Shown here: positions 12,384-23,345 of the stretch, in pieces
How positions within the stretch are numbered: position 1 is the first letter of the stretch
How the letters are laid out: each line of letters begins with the position of its first letter
The notes under the pieces: generated by a model
Database searches by the model: none
Seen by the model: only the letters and a program-made list of their open reading frames with translations
What the model was told of the DNA's origin: nothing
Made by a program: the position numbers and the translations under genes
Source of the DNA: Sclerodactyla briareus
Taxonomy: Eukaryota > Echinodermata > Holothuroidea > Dendrochirotida > Sclerodactylidae
NCBI GenBank assembly: GCA_026419785.1
Contig: JAODTK010005679.1
Location: 124,001-188,000, forward strand
Length of the DNA: 64,000 nucleotides
Reading direction: 5' to 3'

Positions 12384-12824
12384 GTTTGTATGCCTGAATT
12401 GTGCCCAAGCGGTTGTTCCTCGATCTGCAAACTTGCTTTTACTTCCATACTGTGTTGGATCGTTGACTCTTCATCCGCCTCGTAGCCAACGCCGCTTCGA
12501 TGTATTATCGAGGACAAGTATGTGAATCTCCTTGTTTATTTAAAAACAACAATTAGAATAGTCTCACTTATGGTGCTGAGTGAGAAAACTGCATAAAAAG
12601 CTCATTTCGCCAGAATAGCCTTCAAAATGCATTGCTCAGGACACTATAGAAGCAACAGTTTCCAGGTCGATGCGCGCGCAGCGCGCGGAAAATTTTGGAC
12701 AACGGGTTCGGAAAATAGAGGCCATTGTGGTTTCGGGAGGTGTTTTCTCAATATTTTCAGCCCCCACAGCCACTTTACGGATACGGTGTAAAAGGAAATG
12801 TACTTCGCATTCATCGGGGATCAA

Positions 12825-12892
12825 AAAGTGGGGGGGGGGGGCATTTATATGATAGCCCCCCACACGTCCCCCCTGTCCCCCCCCCCCTTACT
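12825..12892. repeat. G run and C run next to satellite A
   Basis: A G run (about 12831-12841), catttatatgatag, then several C runs up to 12890, immediately before satellite array A. It probably belongs to the G/C-run palindromic family. Confidence 0.6.
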
Positions 12893-12894
12893 GA

Positions 12895-14510
12895 ATGCCA
12901 TATATGGCCCAGATATAAGTAAAATCAGATATAGCCCAGATATGGCAGGCCATATTAAAGCCATATAAAGCCATATAAGGGATATTCAGATTGGGCAGAT
13001 ATAATTGATAAGTAAAAGTATCAAGTTATATCGGGCAACCCCTTTATATGGCCCATATAAAATTTTATTTATCAGTGCCCATATCAGGTAAAATTGATAT
13101 GGCCAGATATGGCCCAGATATAAAAATCCAGTATGGCCCCAGATATTGTTTTTCAAAAAAACATCCAGATATAGCCCAGATATGGCAGGCCATATAAAGC
13201 CATATAAAGCAATATTGGGTTATATTCAGATTTGGGCCAGATATAACTTGATCAAAGTATCAAGTTATATCTGGCAACCACTTTATCTGGCCCATATAAA
13301 CCTTTATATGGCCCACTTATCAAGGTAAAATTGATATGGGCCCGATATGGCCCAGATATAAAATCGTTCAAGATTTGGCCCAGATATAAAATCCAGATAT
13401 TGCCCCAGATATGACAAACCATATAAAGCCATAAAAGCCATATATGGCGTATATTCAGATTTGGGCATTTGATATACTTGATTAATTTACTAAAGCTATC
13501 AAGTTAGATCTGGCAACCCCTTTATCTTGCCCATATTAAAAACTTTATAGGCCCATTCAAGTAAATGATATGGGCTCAGTATGGCCCAGATTAAAATCCA
13601 GTATGGCCCAGATATAAAATTTTCCCAAAGAATTGATTTTGAGCCCAGATATGCAAGCCAATATAAAGCCATATAAAGCATATATGGCTTGATATTCAGA
13701 TTTGGGCAGATTATAACTTGATTGGAAGTATCACGTTATATTTGGCAATCCCCCTTTATCTGGCCCATATAAACTTGACTATGGCCCCATATCAAGTACA
13801 TCGTGCCCAAGCAGGTAAAATGGTATGGGCCAGATATGGCCCCGTGTAAAATCCCAGATATGGCCCAGATATGCAAAAGCCCAATAAAGCCATATAAAGC
13901 CATATTGGTTTTGGTATTTATATTCAGATTAGGGCAGATAAACTTGATTTAAAAGTAGTACAAGTTAGATCTGGCAGCCCCTTGTCTGGCCCATATAAAA
14001 CTGTATATGGCCCATATCATGTACATCGTGACACAAGCAGATCAAATTGATATGGGCAGATTGGTCAGAGATAAAATACCAGATATATAGCCCAGATATG
14101 GCCAACTCCAGTATCTGGCCAGATTACAGCCATATATGGTCTATTCAAGATTGGGCCAGATATAACTCATTGAAAGTATCAATTAATATTTGGCCAACTC
14201 TTTTATATGGTCATTAAAACTTTATGTGAGCCCATATTCAGTCATCAAAGCACAACAGGATATAAATTTCATATGGGCAGAAATGATTTTATATGGCCAG
14301 ATATGGCAGCTTTATCTGGTCTATATAAAGCCTTTATGGGTCATATTCAGAATTTGGCGGATAAAACTTGATTAAAAGCGCGTTAAGTTCATATAGGGCC
14401 TATATCTGACAACGCCTTCATGATGGCTTTCATGAAAATTTACATGGCCCATATTCAGTAAATCGTTAGCACACGCACAGACCTGGGATGGCCGCCAAAG
14501 CCCTGATATG
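12895..14510. repeat. Satellite array A (ATATGGCC-rich)
   Basis: About seven diverged copies of a unit near 230 bases. Each unit holds catataaagccatataaagc (near 12960, 13197, 13424, 13668 and 13888), then ttgggccagatataacttgat and tatctggcaacccctttat. Inside each unit a shorter ATATGGCCCAGATAT element recurs, giving a nested structure. It contains no coding sequence. Confidence 0.9.
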
Positions 14511-15404
14511 TCACTATTCATGAAATAAATAGTGCATATGCTGATTAAAATGAAGAATATATATTCGAATCTAGAGGAAAACGTAGAAATGCTATCGCTG
14601 TGAAAGATGATGCTGATGAGAAGGAAGGAAGGGATATTCAATATAGGGGTACATGGGAAATGCATGATGTAAGATTTAATAATGAGGAGTTAGGGTTCAA
14701 AAGCTGATGATGGTGATTGATAGTGAACTTGTCAGCTGATTTGACGGGTACCGATAAGGCGCAATCAGCTATTCAAAAATTGCCTTTGTGACATCTCGGG
14801 GGGAATCGCCAGAATCCCCCCTAAATACAAAAGTCAATGCAAATCTTGATATAAACAAACTATAGATGTGATCAGAGAATTGTTCACGAAATATATAATA
14901 TAGGCCCTATACAGAATAATCTCATTAAAGTCAATAAAAACAATCCAATCAAGGACTCAGCACATAATAAAAATAAGAGATGGACGAAAAGAACAAGTGC
15001 TTTTGCTAACTAAATAAAAATTAAAGGAAGGGAAATGTAATATGACAGCTGTGGAAGAAGTCTACTTATAGTAGATGGGACATCCCACTTACCCTCGAAC
15101 GTGGTCCTTGGGGCTTTGCCCGCAGTAGTTGGGAAACGATGAAGAAAAGCGAAGCGCGCAAACAAAAAATGGTCGATGTGGTCAAATCCTGGTATTTGGC
15201 CACAAATTCAGTGATTCAAGTATTAATGCCCTTTTCTTCTTCAAAACTATTCCATTTCCCGCTCATTCTGCATATTCTGCTCAATTTTAGTCTCTTATTC
15301 CCCGGAAACAGATACTTCATAGGTTGCAAAATATTTGATGTTCGTGATAAAAAACCACGTGGGTGACGGTAACTAACGTCAATGGAATCACTCCCCAACA
15401 ACAT
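14511..15404. other. No gene seen
   Basis: AT-rich sequence after satellite A. A small gggggaatcgccagaatccccc inverted stretch lies at 14800 and a gaagcgcgcaaac motif at 15150. Confidence 0.5.
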
Positions 15405-15515
15405 GGGCCGTCAACAGGGGGGGACGGGGGGGGGGGAAATGTCCCCCCACTTTCAAAAGTTTGGGGGAGGGGGACATAATATCCAATAACCCCCCCCCCA
15501 CTTGTCCGGACCGTA
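15405..15515. repeat. G/C-run palindromic repeat copy
   Basis: Long G runs, aaatgtccccccactttcaaaagtttggggg, then a second G run, acataat and a C run. The two halves form an inverted structure around ccccccacttt. Related copies are at 2859, 12825-12890 and 24685-24760. Thirty-base homopolymer-rich arms like these are prone to length errors. Confidence 0.65.
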
Positions 15516-15739
15516 CATAAAAAAAATATAGGCACATGCCCCCGATTTTTGTCATCACTCTAACTGATTCAATGTTTGTCTAACCAAACAAAATCGCGTT
15601 GGAATTTGTTTTAAGTCCACTAATTCTAGGTGCGGACCCCAGGAAGAAGTCTGGACCGACTAGAGAGCCGAAAACAAGTCGACGGATAACCCATGTTCAT
15701 GTTACGAGTTCCGAATTTCGAATCGAATAGCTTAAAAGT

Positions 15740-16075
15740 GCATTAATTTTCGTGTTTCGCGCGCAATGGGTTTTTGCTTCCAGGCGTTGGTTGGCTAAAT
15801 ATCGATTGTAAATGCGTTTTTCGAATCATTTTGTTAACTCCACTTCACTTCATTTTCACTAATTTCAGAAGGCCTTTGGGCAGCTGCCACCACCCCCTCC
15901 CCATTTTTTGAGATGAAAAAATTCAGGCGAAAAGTCGGGAACATTGGGAAGTAATAGGCAACAAGTGAAAGGAAACGCCACCCCCCCCCCAAATGACCCT
16001 GAAAGTTTTGCAGACTTTTTCAATAAAATGCCGGAGGAACATGCAATTTTTTTTTCGCGGGCTTCGCGCACGACC
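15740..16075. repeat. C run plus GCGCGC repeat, second copy
   Basis: Contains tttcgcgcgcaatgggt (15753), ccaccaccccctccccattt, aaaaaattcaggcg, aagtcgggaacattggg, a C run (15980-15990) and tttcgcgggcttcgcgcac (16052). Matches the unit at 3545-3780 in order. Confidence 0.6.
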
Positions 16076-16715
16076 GGTAGTTAACTATGAATGGACCTGT
16101 CAAATTATTCGGGTACAAATTAGTTTATGATGTGGTCCCGTACCGCCATGGCTTTTTCACACAGAGACGGTTCGGTAGTTAGACCCCTGGATCCCACGCA
16201 AACAAAGCCAGCTTAGATGATGGTAAATAAAAAAACACCAGGTGTGATATTCCGTAAATCTTCTTAGTATGCACAATGAACAACTCTTTTGGCTGTCTTT
16301 TACTCAAATCTTACATGTAGATGGGTGCCTATGAGCCGGCAAGTGCCGTTCCGCATCTGGAGGCTATAAAAATCTGAAATTTCTTGGTCGCTGAGCGCCA
16401 ACCAATAGTTTGCGCTCCGCTTGATGGTCATCTGCATTCGATGTGTGTCCCCCCCACTTTTCAAAACGCTCCGACGCCCCTGGCTCCAAAACAAACCAAC
16501 GGCAACCACTGCACTCAGTGGACTGCAGGCTGACAAAAATACAAACTCCTGTACAAAGTTGGAATCTTTGTGTCCTGACTTATGTGATATATGTTACGCT
16601 ACATGGGTCAGATAGGCCTACAGTGTAGCTATATGCCGTCGCACAAGGCAGAAAGAGGCCGTAGCCTAAAGTTACATACAAGTCAAGTGAGGCTGGACAG
16701 GTTAGCACAGATTAA

Positions 16716-19700
16716 GCTAGGTTTTTTATTTTTTATTTTTTTTTTTAAACAAAAGTGACATGGGAAGGGCGAACCCATAATGCCTAAAACAAAAAAGGCA
16801 ACCCCCAAGCAAAGAAACTAAAAGAAAGAGGAGAGATCCAACTTGTTTACTTCTACTCTTGAACCTGCCTGGAGGGTCAAACTCAGGAGGAAATACATTA
16901 CCCGGGAAGCCTATTCTGGGCACGCGAAGTGCGAGGAAAAAAGGAGCGAGCATAGGTTTCGGTTGAGATGAGGGAACGTGCAACCGAACGGTGGCTGGAA
17001 GAAGAAGAGCGAGCTATGGGTAACACTCGAGTAAAGGAGGAACCAGATCCCCAAGCTCAGAACGAACTATTGGACCATAAAAGTAACGGTAAAAGGAGGC
17101 AGAGAGTGATCAGATCTGCTACGATGAGATAGAGATAAGTGAGAAGGTAAGATGATCATCTTCGATGAGACGAATGTGGCCTATCTTTGGATACGATCAA
17201 GGACACTGAGAGAGGAGGGCGATTCGCCCCACCCCAAATATGGCAAACCATATTTCCATTAGGGAGCGAATTTGGGCTTGTAAAGCAGAAGTAGCTAATG
17301 TGAGGTGAAGTATTTCCTTGGGCGGAATAAGAAGCCCAACTTTCTAGAAGCATTAGATTAGCGATAGACTTATTATGGGAGTTCCAGGACATGTTTGTTG
17401 CTGATTTCCATACCAAGGATATTAAGGAGAAGAAGTAGACTGAGGGAGAGGATCTGGGCAGCCATGAAAATAGATGGTGCATCAGAAACACGCCGACCAG
17501 AATCAGCAAAGTTCTGAGTTTTGATGTGAAGGTAAAACGGTAACCAGATAGCAGTGCCCCAGTTCCAAAATAGAATGAAGATCATTGTTCAGCTGAGTGG
17601 CAACTAGCGAACGGTTGTAGACAAAATCGTTCCGCTTCACGGGGGCGAGGAAAAGACAAGAGTGGTGAAGGGTAGGATCATCAGCAAATGAGAGGAATTG
17701 GGGGGGGGGGGGGGGGGGGGGGGTTTGTTGTGTTAAAAAAAATATGGGGGGGGGGGGTTTTGGGGGGGGAATACTATAGGAGGTAGAAAGATAGAAGATC
17801 ATTGATAAAAATGAGAAACAGTGTAGAAGAGAAACAGCACAACCTTGAGGACACCACAGCATTGATACGGAAGGTCTCGGAGAGAGCACCATCAACCCTA
17901 ACGAGATAGAGCGAACTCGGTAAGAAAACTGGCAGTCCAGGAAGTTAGAAGGGGCTGAAACCAAATGAAGTTAATTCGGCAAGGCGTCCGGCGTGCCAAA
18001 CACGTCAAAGGCCTTAGAGATATCAGTGGATAGCCCTACTTTCCATTCACTTACTTTCACACACCGACAACTCATGGCTGGGCCCACTGATTGGTGACAA
18101 AGTTTTAGTATGTCCCCAGTGATCGGCCATGCCGGAGAGCCATACTGGTGGTCACTGATGAGAGAGAAAAACTCAAGAAAGTTCAAAAAGTGCTTTGTTT
18201 ACTATAGTTTCCATACACTTTGGAGAGGACTTCGAGGTGCATGGCAATCGGCCTGTAATTTGGGAGGGGTTGGATTGTCCCCTTTTTAGGGACTGGCAGA
18301 CATGAGCATGTTGCCACACAGAAGGGTAGCATCCAATAGAATAACAAAGGCGGTCAAGCTTGCTAAGGATAGCGCAAGTTCGGGGCACACTTCAGATGAC
18401 TATAGGAGGATATGCCATCAGGACTCAGATGCCTTTATTAATGTCTAAACTATTGAGTGTTTGGCGGACCATACGAGTAGTGAAAACAACATCCAAATCG
18501 TTTCACAAAGCTGCAAAAGATTGGGAGGATGAGCATCTGTTTCATAGTGGAATAGAGAGAATAGCTCGGCAAAAGTAATTACTTTAGAGTGGCATCACTA
18601 GCCAAAGAGCCATCAGTTTTGACCAGCGAGGAATTTGGAAGTACAGAAGTTCTGGGAACAGATTTGGCCAGCGAAGCCAAAATAACGACTACCAGAAAGG
18701 GCATATGAAAGTTATTGCCATAGTGAAATGAAAGAATTTTTGGCCATCGATAGTCCATAGCACAACATTACGGGCAGTAACATAGGCTTGACGGGAATCA
18801 TGAAGGAGAGATAGCCAAGCTCGATAAAGTCGGTGCTTCTTTTCCTGCCGGCATTAGTACATTGATGGTTGTAAAAACCATGAAGGTGATGAAGATTAGC
18901 CTGATCTTAACGTGTCGGGAATAAAAGCGTTCATTCCTAAAAGAATATTTTCCGAAATAGCAGAAGCAGAGTAGAGGGGTATCTGAGAAAGGTGTTTTCA
19001 ATCCCAAGGGAAGACGAAAAAAAAATCCCCGAAGACCAAACCAGTAAGCTTTGGAGTAGTTCCAGTGTTTCTTCGTCTTCTGGTCTGCCTTTGGTGGGGA
19101 AGCTTGCATATAGGAGTTAGATGGATGAGACAGGTAATCGGAGGTCAATGGTCAGAGGAGCCATAGGGGCAGAGACAGTTGCTGGACTGCAAATAAGGGG
19201 CTGAGTAGGTGGTACGAGATCCAACAAGTTATGCAGAGTCCGAGGCCCGCTCTGGGATACGGGTGGGAGAATTGAGGAGCTGGGTGAGACCATTGGTAAT
19301 AGCAAGACTAGCTTCGACCCAGCTCTATCAGAGGCGATAGAGTGTATGAGCCATTCGGCGTTATGCACATGAATCAACCCAGTATAGCAATTCATTCTTA
19401 TATCGTTGAATTAGTAATTCCACAGCAGAGGTGAGATGCGAGAATAGAGCTCGTGATTATTACAATTGGGCGAAAGGTAAACACAACCGAACAACTTAGT
19501 CAAACGAGGAAGAGAGACTTTGAGCCAGAGAAGTTGAAATTCATCACAACAGAGCTCATTCAGAAAGGCGGCTGACAGGGCTGCTGGATTGACAAAGGCG
19601 CACACTCCAGCCTTAACAGAAAACATCATGAAAATATGTTGGGACATACTGGAGATGTGTTAAATAAGAGGTGATTTTATCTGGTTCATTAAAAAGTAGA

Positions 19701-20000
19701 TAGGATGCTGAGCATGAGAGTTGGTGGACATGGTTGAGATTGTCGGTGGAGACCGGTATATTCGCGAAAGAGAAGAAAAAGAGAACCAATGTCAACGTGA
19801 GGGGCTGGCAGTCGGTTTCGTTGAGAAACTGAAATACCATGATAAGGTAGTAAGTAGTAGGACAGGAGGGGCAAGTGGAAAACCCATGGCATCGACAAGA
19901 TGCCAAGGTCCTGCTAGACTATGGCCTGTATACTCATGCAAGTCACAAATGTTGTGGTAATAAAACAATAATGACACTCTGTTAATTTAGCAATTTATAT
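16716..20000 (-). mobile_element. CR1/Jockey-like non-LTR retrotransposon, degenerate
   Basis: Read on the minus strand, the element shows, in order, endonuclease remains (19647-19411: CDEFQLLWLKVSLP; 19395-19200: HVHNAEWLIHSIASD, LLDLV, TVSAP), a linker (19100-18760), reverse transcriptase blocks (18390-18180: HVC, QSNPSQI, SKCMETIVNKALFE by frame joining; 18060-17975: TDISKAFD; 17690-17640: SFADDPTLHHS, the catalytic YADD-type motif) and the C-terminal part (17400-16760). It is broken by many frameshifts and stops. A T-rich tract on the + strand at 16720-16746 is the tail, marking the 3' end. The 5' end is unclear, near 19960-20000. Homology is to the CR1/Jockey superfamily; the exact clade cannot be set by eye. 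It cannot be active in this form. Confidence 0.85.
17690..17772. repeat. G-run expansion inside the LINE reverse transcriptase
   Basis: Three long G runs (about 23, 11 and 9 bases) separated by tttgttgtgttaaaaaaaat and tttt. They lie just upstream of the SFADD motif of the minus-strand LINE and add roughly 20 codons not present in the family. Confidence 0.8.
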
Positions 20001-20289
20001 ATACACACTACAACATGTTGACATTGCGAACTGAAAAAATAAGATAAATACCTACACTGCAACTGTGACTGTTGTACTGCAGTTTGAATTTGAAAATCAT
20101 GATTGCCAGTTGCCTCATTTTGTTCCATCCTGTCAATTACCTAGGCATACTACAACTAGGAGAACTCTTAATACAGTTGCACTATTACGCAGATCATTCA
20201 TGACCCATTCTGTAAACTGTCATCAGTATTTCATTACAACTATTTCAAATTTCTGAATATGCTCCTCCTGTCTAGAACTTCAGCCGGGA

Positions 20290-21490
20290 GACTGAAACAT
20301 AATCTGGCAACCCTAAAACTTGCCCCCTTATAAAGTTTATATTTGGCTTGATATGGCCATATAACAACTGTACACCTATATCTGGCAGCCCTATATCAAG
20401 TTCCATTAAGCTTTATATATGGCCATATAAATTTTATACTGATAAATCCTTGGGTAGGCTCCATATCGTTAATAGGGCTTTATATAGCATCATATAAAAC
20501 TGTAATTCCTATATTGAGCAGCCTCTATATCAACTTATATCAGGCTTTATAATGGCCATATAGAACTGTATACCCATATCTGCCAGGCCCTCCATATCAG
20601 TTTATATATGCTTTATATGGCCATTAGATTGTATTCCTTTATCTGGGTATGCTCCATTTGAAGTTAAATAGGGTTTTATATGGCCATATAAAACTGTATA
20701 CCTATATCTGGGCATGCTCTATATAAAACGTTATTATGAGGCTTTATCTGGCCATATAAAACTGTATATCCATATCTGCAGCCTCTATAAAGTTATTTAA
20801 GGCTTTATATGCATTAAAATTGTAAATATCCGTACCTAAATCTGGGTAGGCTCTATATCGATTTATATATTAGGCTTTAAAAAGCCATATAAACTATCCC
20901 TATATCTGACAAGCCTCTATATCATGTTATATAGGGGCTAAAGGCTTTAATAATGGCCATATTAAATTTTATCTGAATATCTGGGTAGGCTCCATATCAC
21001 TTAATAGGGCTTGTATAGCCAAATAAAAACTGTTATACCTATATCTGAAGCAGACCTCTATATCAAGTTATATAAGGCTTTATATGCCATATAGAACTGT
21101 CTACCTAGATTCTGCAGCCTCATATAATAGTTATATAGGTCTTTATATGGGGGCCATTAGAATTGGGTATACCTATATCTGGGTATGCTCGCTCCATATA
21201 AGTTAAAAAATAGGGTTGTTTATCTTGCCATATAAAACTGTATATCCATATCTGGGCATCCTCATAATCAATTTAATAAGGCTTTATCTGGACATATACA
21301 CTAACTGAATATCCTTATCTGGAAGCTTCCATATCAAGTTATATATGGCTTTAATTGGCCATATAAAATTGTCTACCTAATATCTTGGCTGGGTAGGCTT
21401 TTATATCAATTTCTATAAGGCTTTATATGGCCATATTGATTCTTATTTAAACCCAATATATCCGAATCTAATGCCATATATGGACATTTC
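20290..21490. repeat. Satellite array B (ATATGGCC-rich, short unit)
   Basis: About 17 diverged copies of a unit near 66 bases with the core ggctttatatggccatata followed by actgtatacctatatctgg and ctctatatcaagtt. It shares the tatctggca/cccttata and tatggccatataaa parts with array A at 12895-14510, so the two are related, but the unit is much shorter. Confidence 0.9.
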
Positions 21491-23094
21491 AGTAAGGCCC
21501 CTTCCCTCAGGATCGAACGCCCAGTCGCCCATGCCCCTGACTGAGAATTAACTTCATTTGCACTCTCTACTCAACATTCAACTGGTTCGTTGAACCTAAT
21601 TGGTAGCGTTTGTTACGCGTCCCCTGCATCACTCAGTCTATGGTTATAGTCGCGTGCAAGTGTTTCGGTCTGTAATATGGCAACCCAGCACCCGGAACCA
21701 AACGGGACCCTCAACCGCGCGAATGATCCAGAGATCGTGCAGTTCAGACACGGAAGTTATCTCGCTCTGCTTAGTACGTTATTTTTGCTTCCTTCGTGAA
21801 TAAGCTCCGAAGCGCAATGAGTGATCCTGCCAAGGAAGGCACGAGGTTAAGAAGTCGAAACTGGCCGTGGTAAGCTAGTTAGGCACTGAGTTTGGAGCAA
21901 TTGCCAGAAATACAAAGCACAGTTATTCTGGGCTTGGCTCAATTTAGAATCACAATGAAAATTAGGCCTAGGACCTAGGCTAGCTAGGCCTAAAGACTTA
22001 AAGGACAACGGCAAGCTTGGATACAACAGAGGTTATTGTGGCGAATGGGAAAAAAAAACGTATCTAAGGTCCAAACCACATTGTCAATACGATGTTCCTT
22101 ATGTGGAGTTATTAACCTGCAAAATGGGCCATTTCAGTAGGCAGAGGAACATTGGGGAGAATCCAATTGCACCAAAATAACGCTGACGTCACACGGGACA
22201 ACCACAGGAAATTATGTTAGTATTTGATTGTTTCATTGTTGAATAAGTCAACATTTAGCAGAAGTTCTGTTGTCTTCTCTCACCAAAGTAACCATCAGCA
22301 CCTACAACCCATACAGCAATTCCATCCAATAGAATAAATGCTTTTCGAAGTGGAAGTTTAATGATAAATTCGATAGAAAAACAAAGGAATTTTTGCAGGT
22401 TGTGCAAGTATGCCAAATTTATTATTGCCATGATGGGATGCATTTCGATATTGCGCAAATACACCAAACTTCAATGACTATATCCTTAACGGAAGTCCTA
22501 GAAACATCCGGTTGTGGACTGATTTGCATCAGTTAGTATCCAGCTATTAAATTAGCCCCTGGATAAATCAGCCTGACAGTCCCTTTGAAGCCAGGCTAAA
22601 GCCTGACAACTGCAGGGGCTGATAGAACAGTGGTTATATCGTGCAGAATGAAAACTGTATCTTACTGGTAGTAGGTACAAACCCCCATTTCAATAGATGT
22701 TACTTTGTGGAGTGATTGGCCTTCAACGGTTGAGCCATTATGGCAGGGAGAAAATGGGGAAAACTTATTCCACCGTGGCAAAACAATACGAAGATGAAAT
22801 CTTGACTCTGGGCATTAACTAGTGAGCATATATTGCAAGATATCGAAGAATGAGGGCACTGACAAACTTGAAAATATCCACCACAAAAACCGAGAAAATT
22901 TGACAATCACAGAAATAGCAATGAAGAAATTTAGGCCAATGTATCTATAATGTGGCTAGGCAAGTTTGTGGGAACAACAAGAAGAATTGTATTCAAACCA
23001 AGGCTTTTAAAACTCTTTCAACAATACTTCAAGAACAGACGGTAGGAAAGAAGCATCAAAACTCCAGATATCGATGTCATAATAAAGAGTATTT
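21491..23094. other. No gene seen
   Basis: Contains the palindrome-rich ggcctaggacctaggctagctaggcct at 21965-21992 and a cluster of cctgacag/agcctgac motifs at 22570-22610 that resemble the AAGCCTGAAA family. No coding sequence recognised. Confidence 0.5.
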
Positions 23095-23345
23095 TTAATT
23101 GTGAATTGTGGGTGCAACAGAGGATCTTACTCACCAAATTGGCACTTTCAAAGGAGACTACTCTGCAAAGTTCTCAACATCAGATGGACAATAACAATTG
23201 GATACCAAACGATGAACGATGATTGGGGCCAACCAAATCCTTTGATCATCCATAGTACAGTAGCACATAGGAGATTTTTTGGTCATGTTGCAAGACTCCG
23301 AGGAAGCTCAGACCAAAGATCAAACTTTAGATTGCCTACTGACTT
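23095..23345 (+). mobile_element. LINE reverse transcriptase 3' fragment
   Basis: The + strand frame reads RRLLCKVLNIRW, then a gap and STVAHRRFFGHVARLRGSSD. This pattern (a basic stretch followed by RRRxxxxGHVARM) is typical of the region after the reverse transcriptase domain in several non-LTR clades. The fragment is short, and no catalytic motif remains. Confidence 0.55.

Noticed and set aside
17503-17964. A proline-rich protein gene on the minus strand
   Set aside because: It is the LINE reverse transcriptase frame with C-run expansions.
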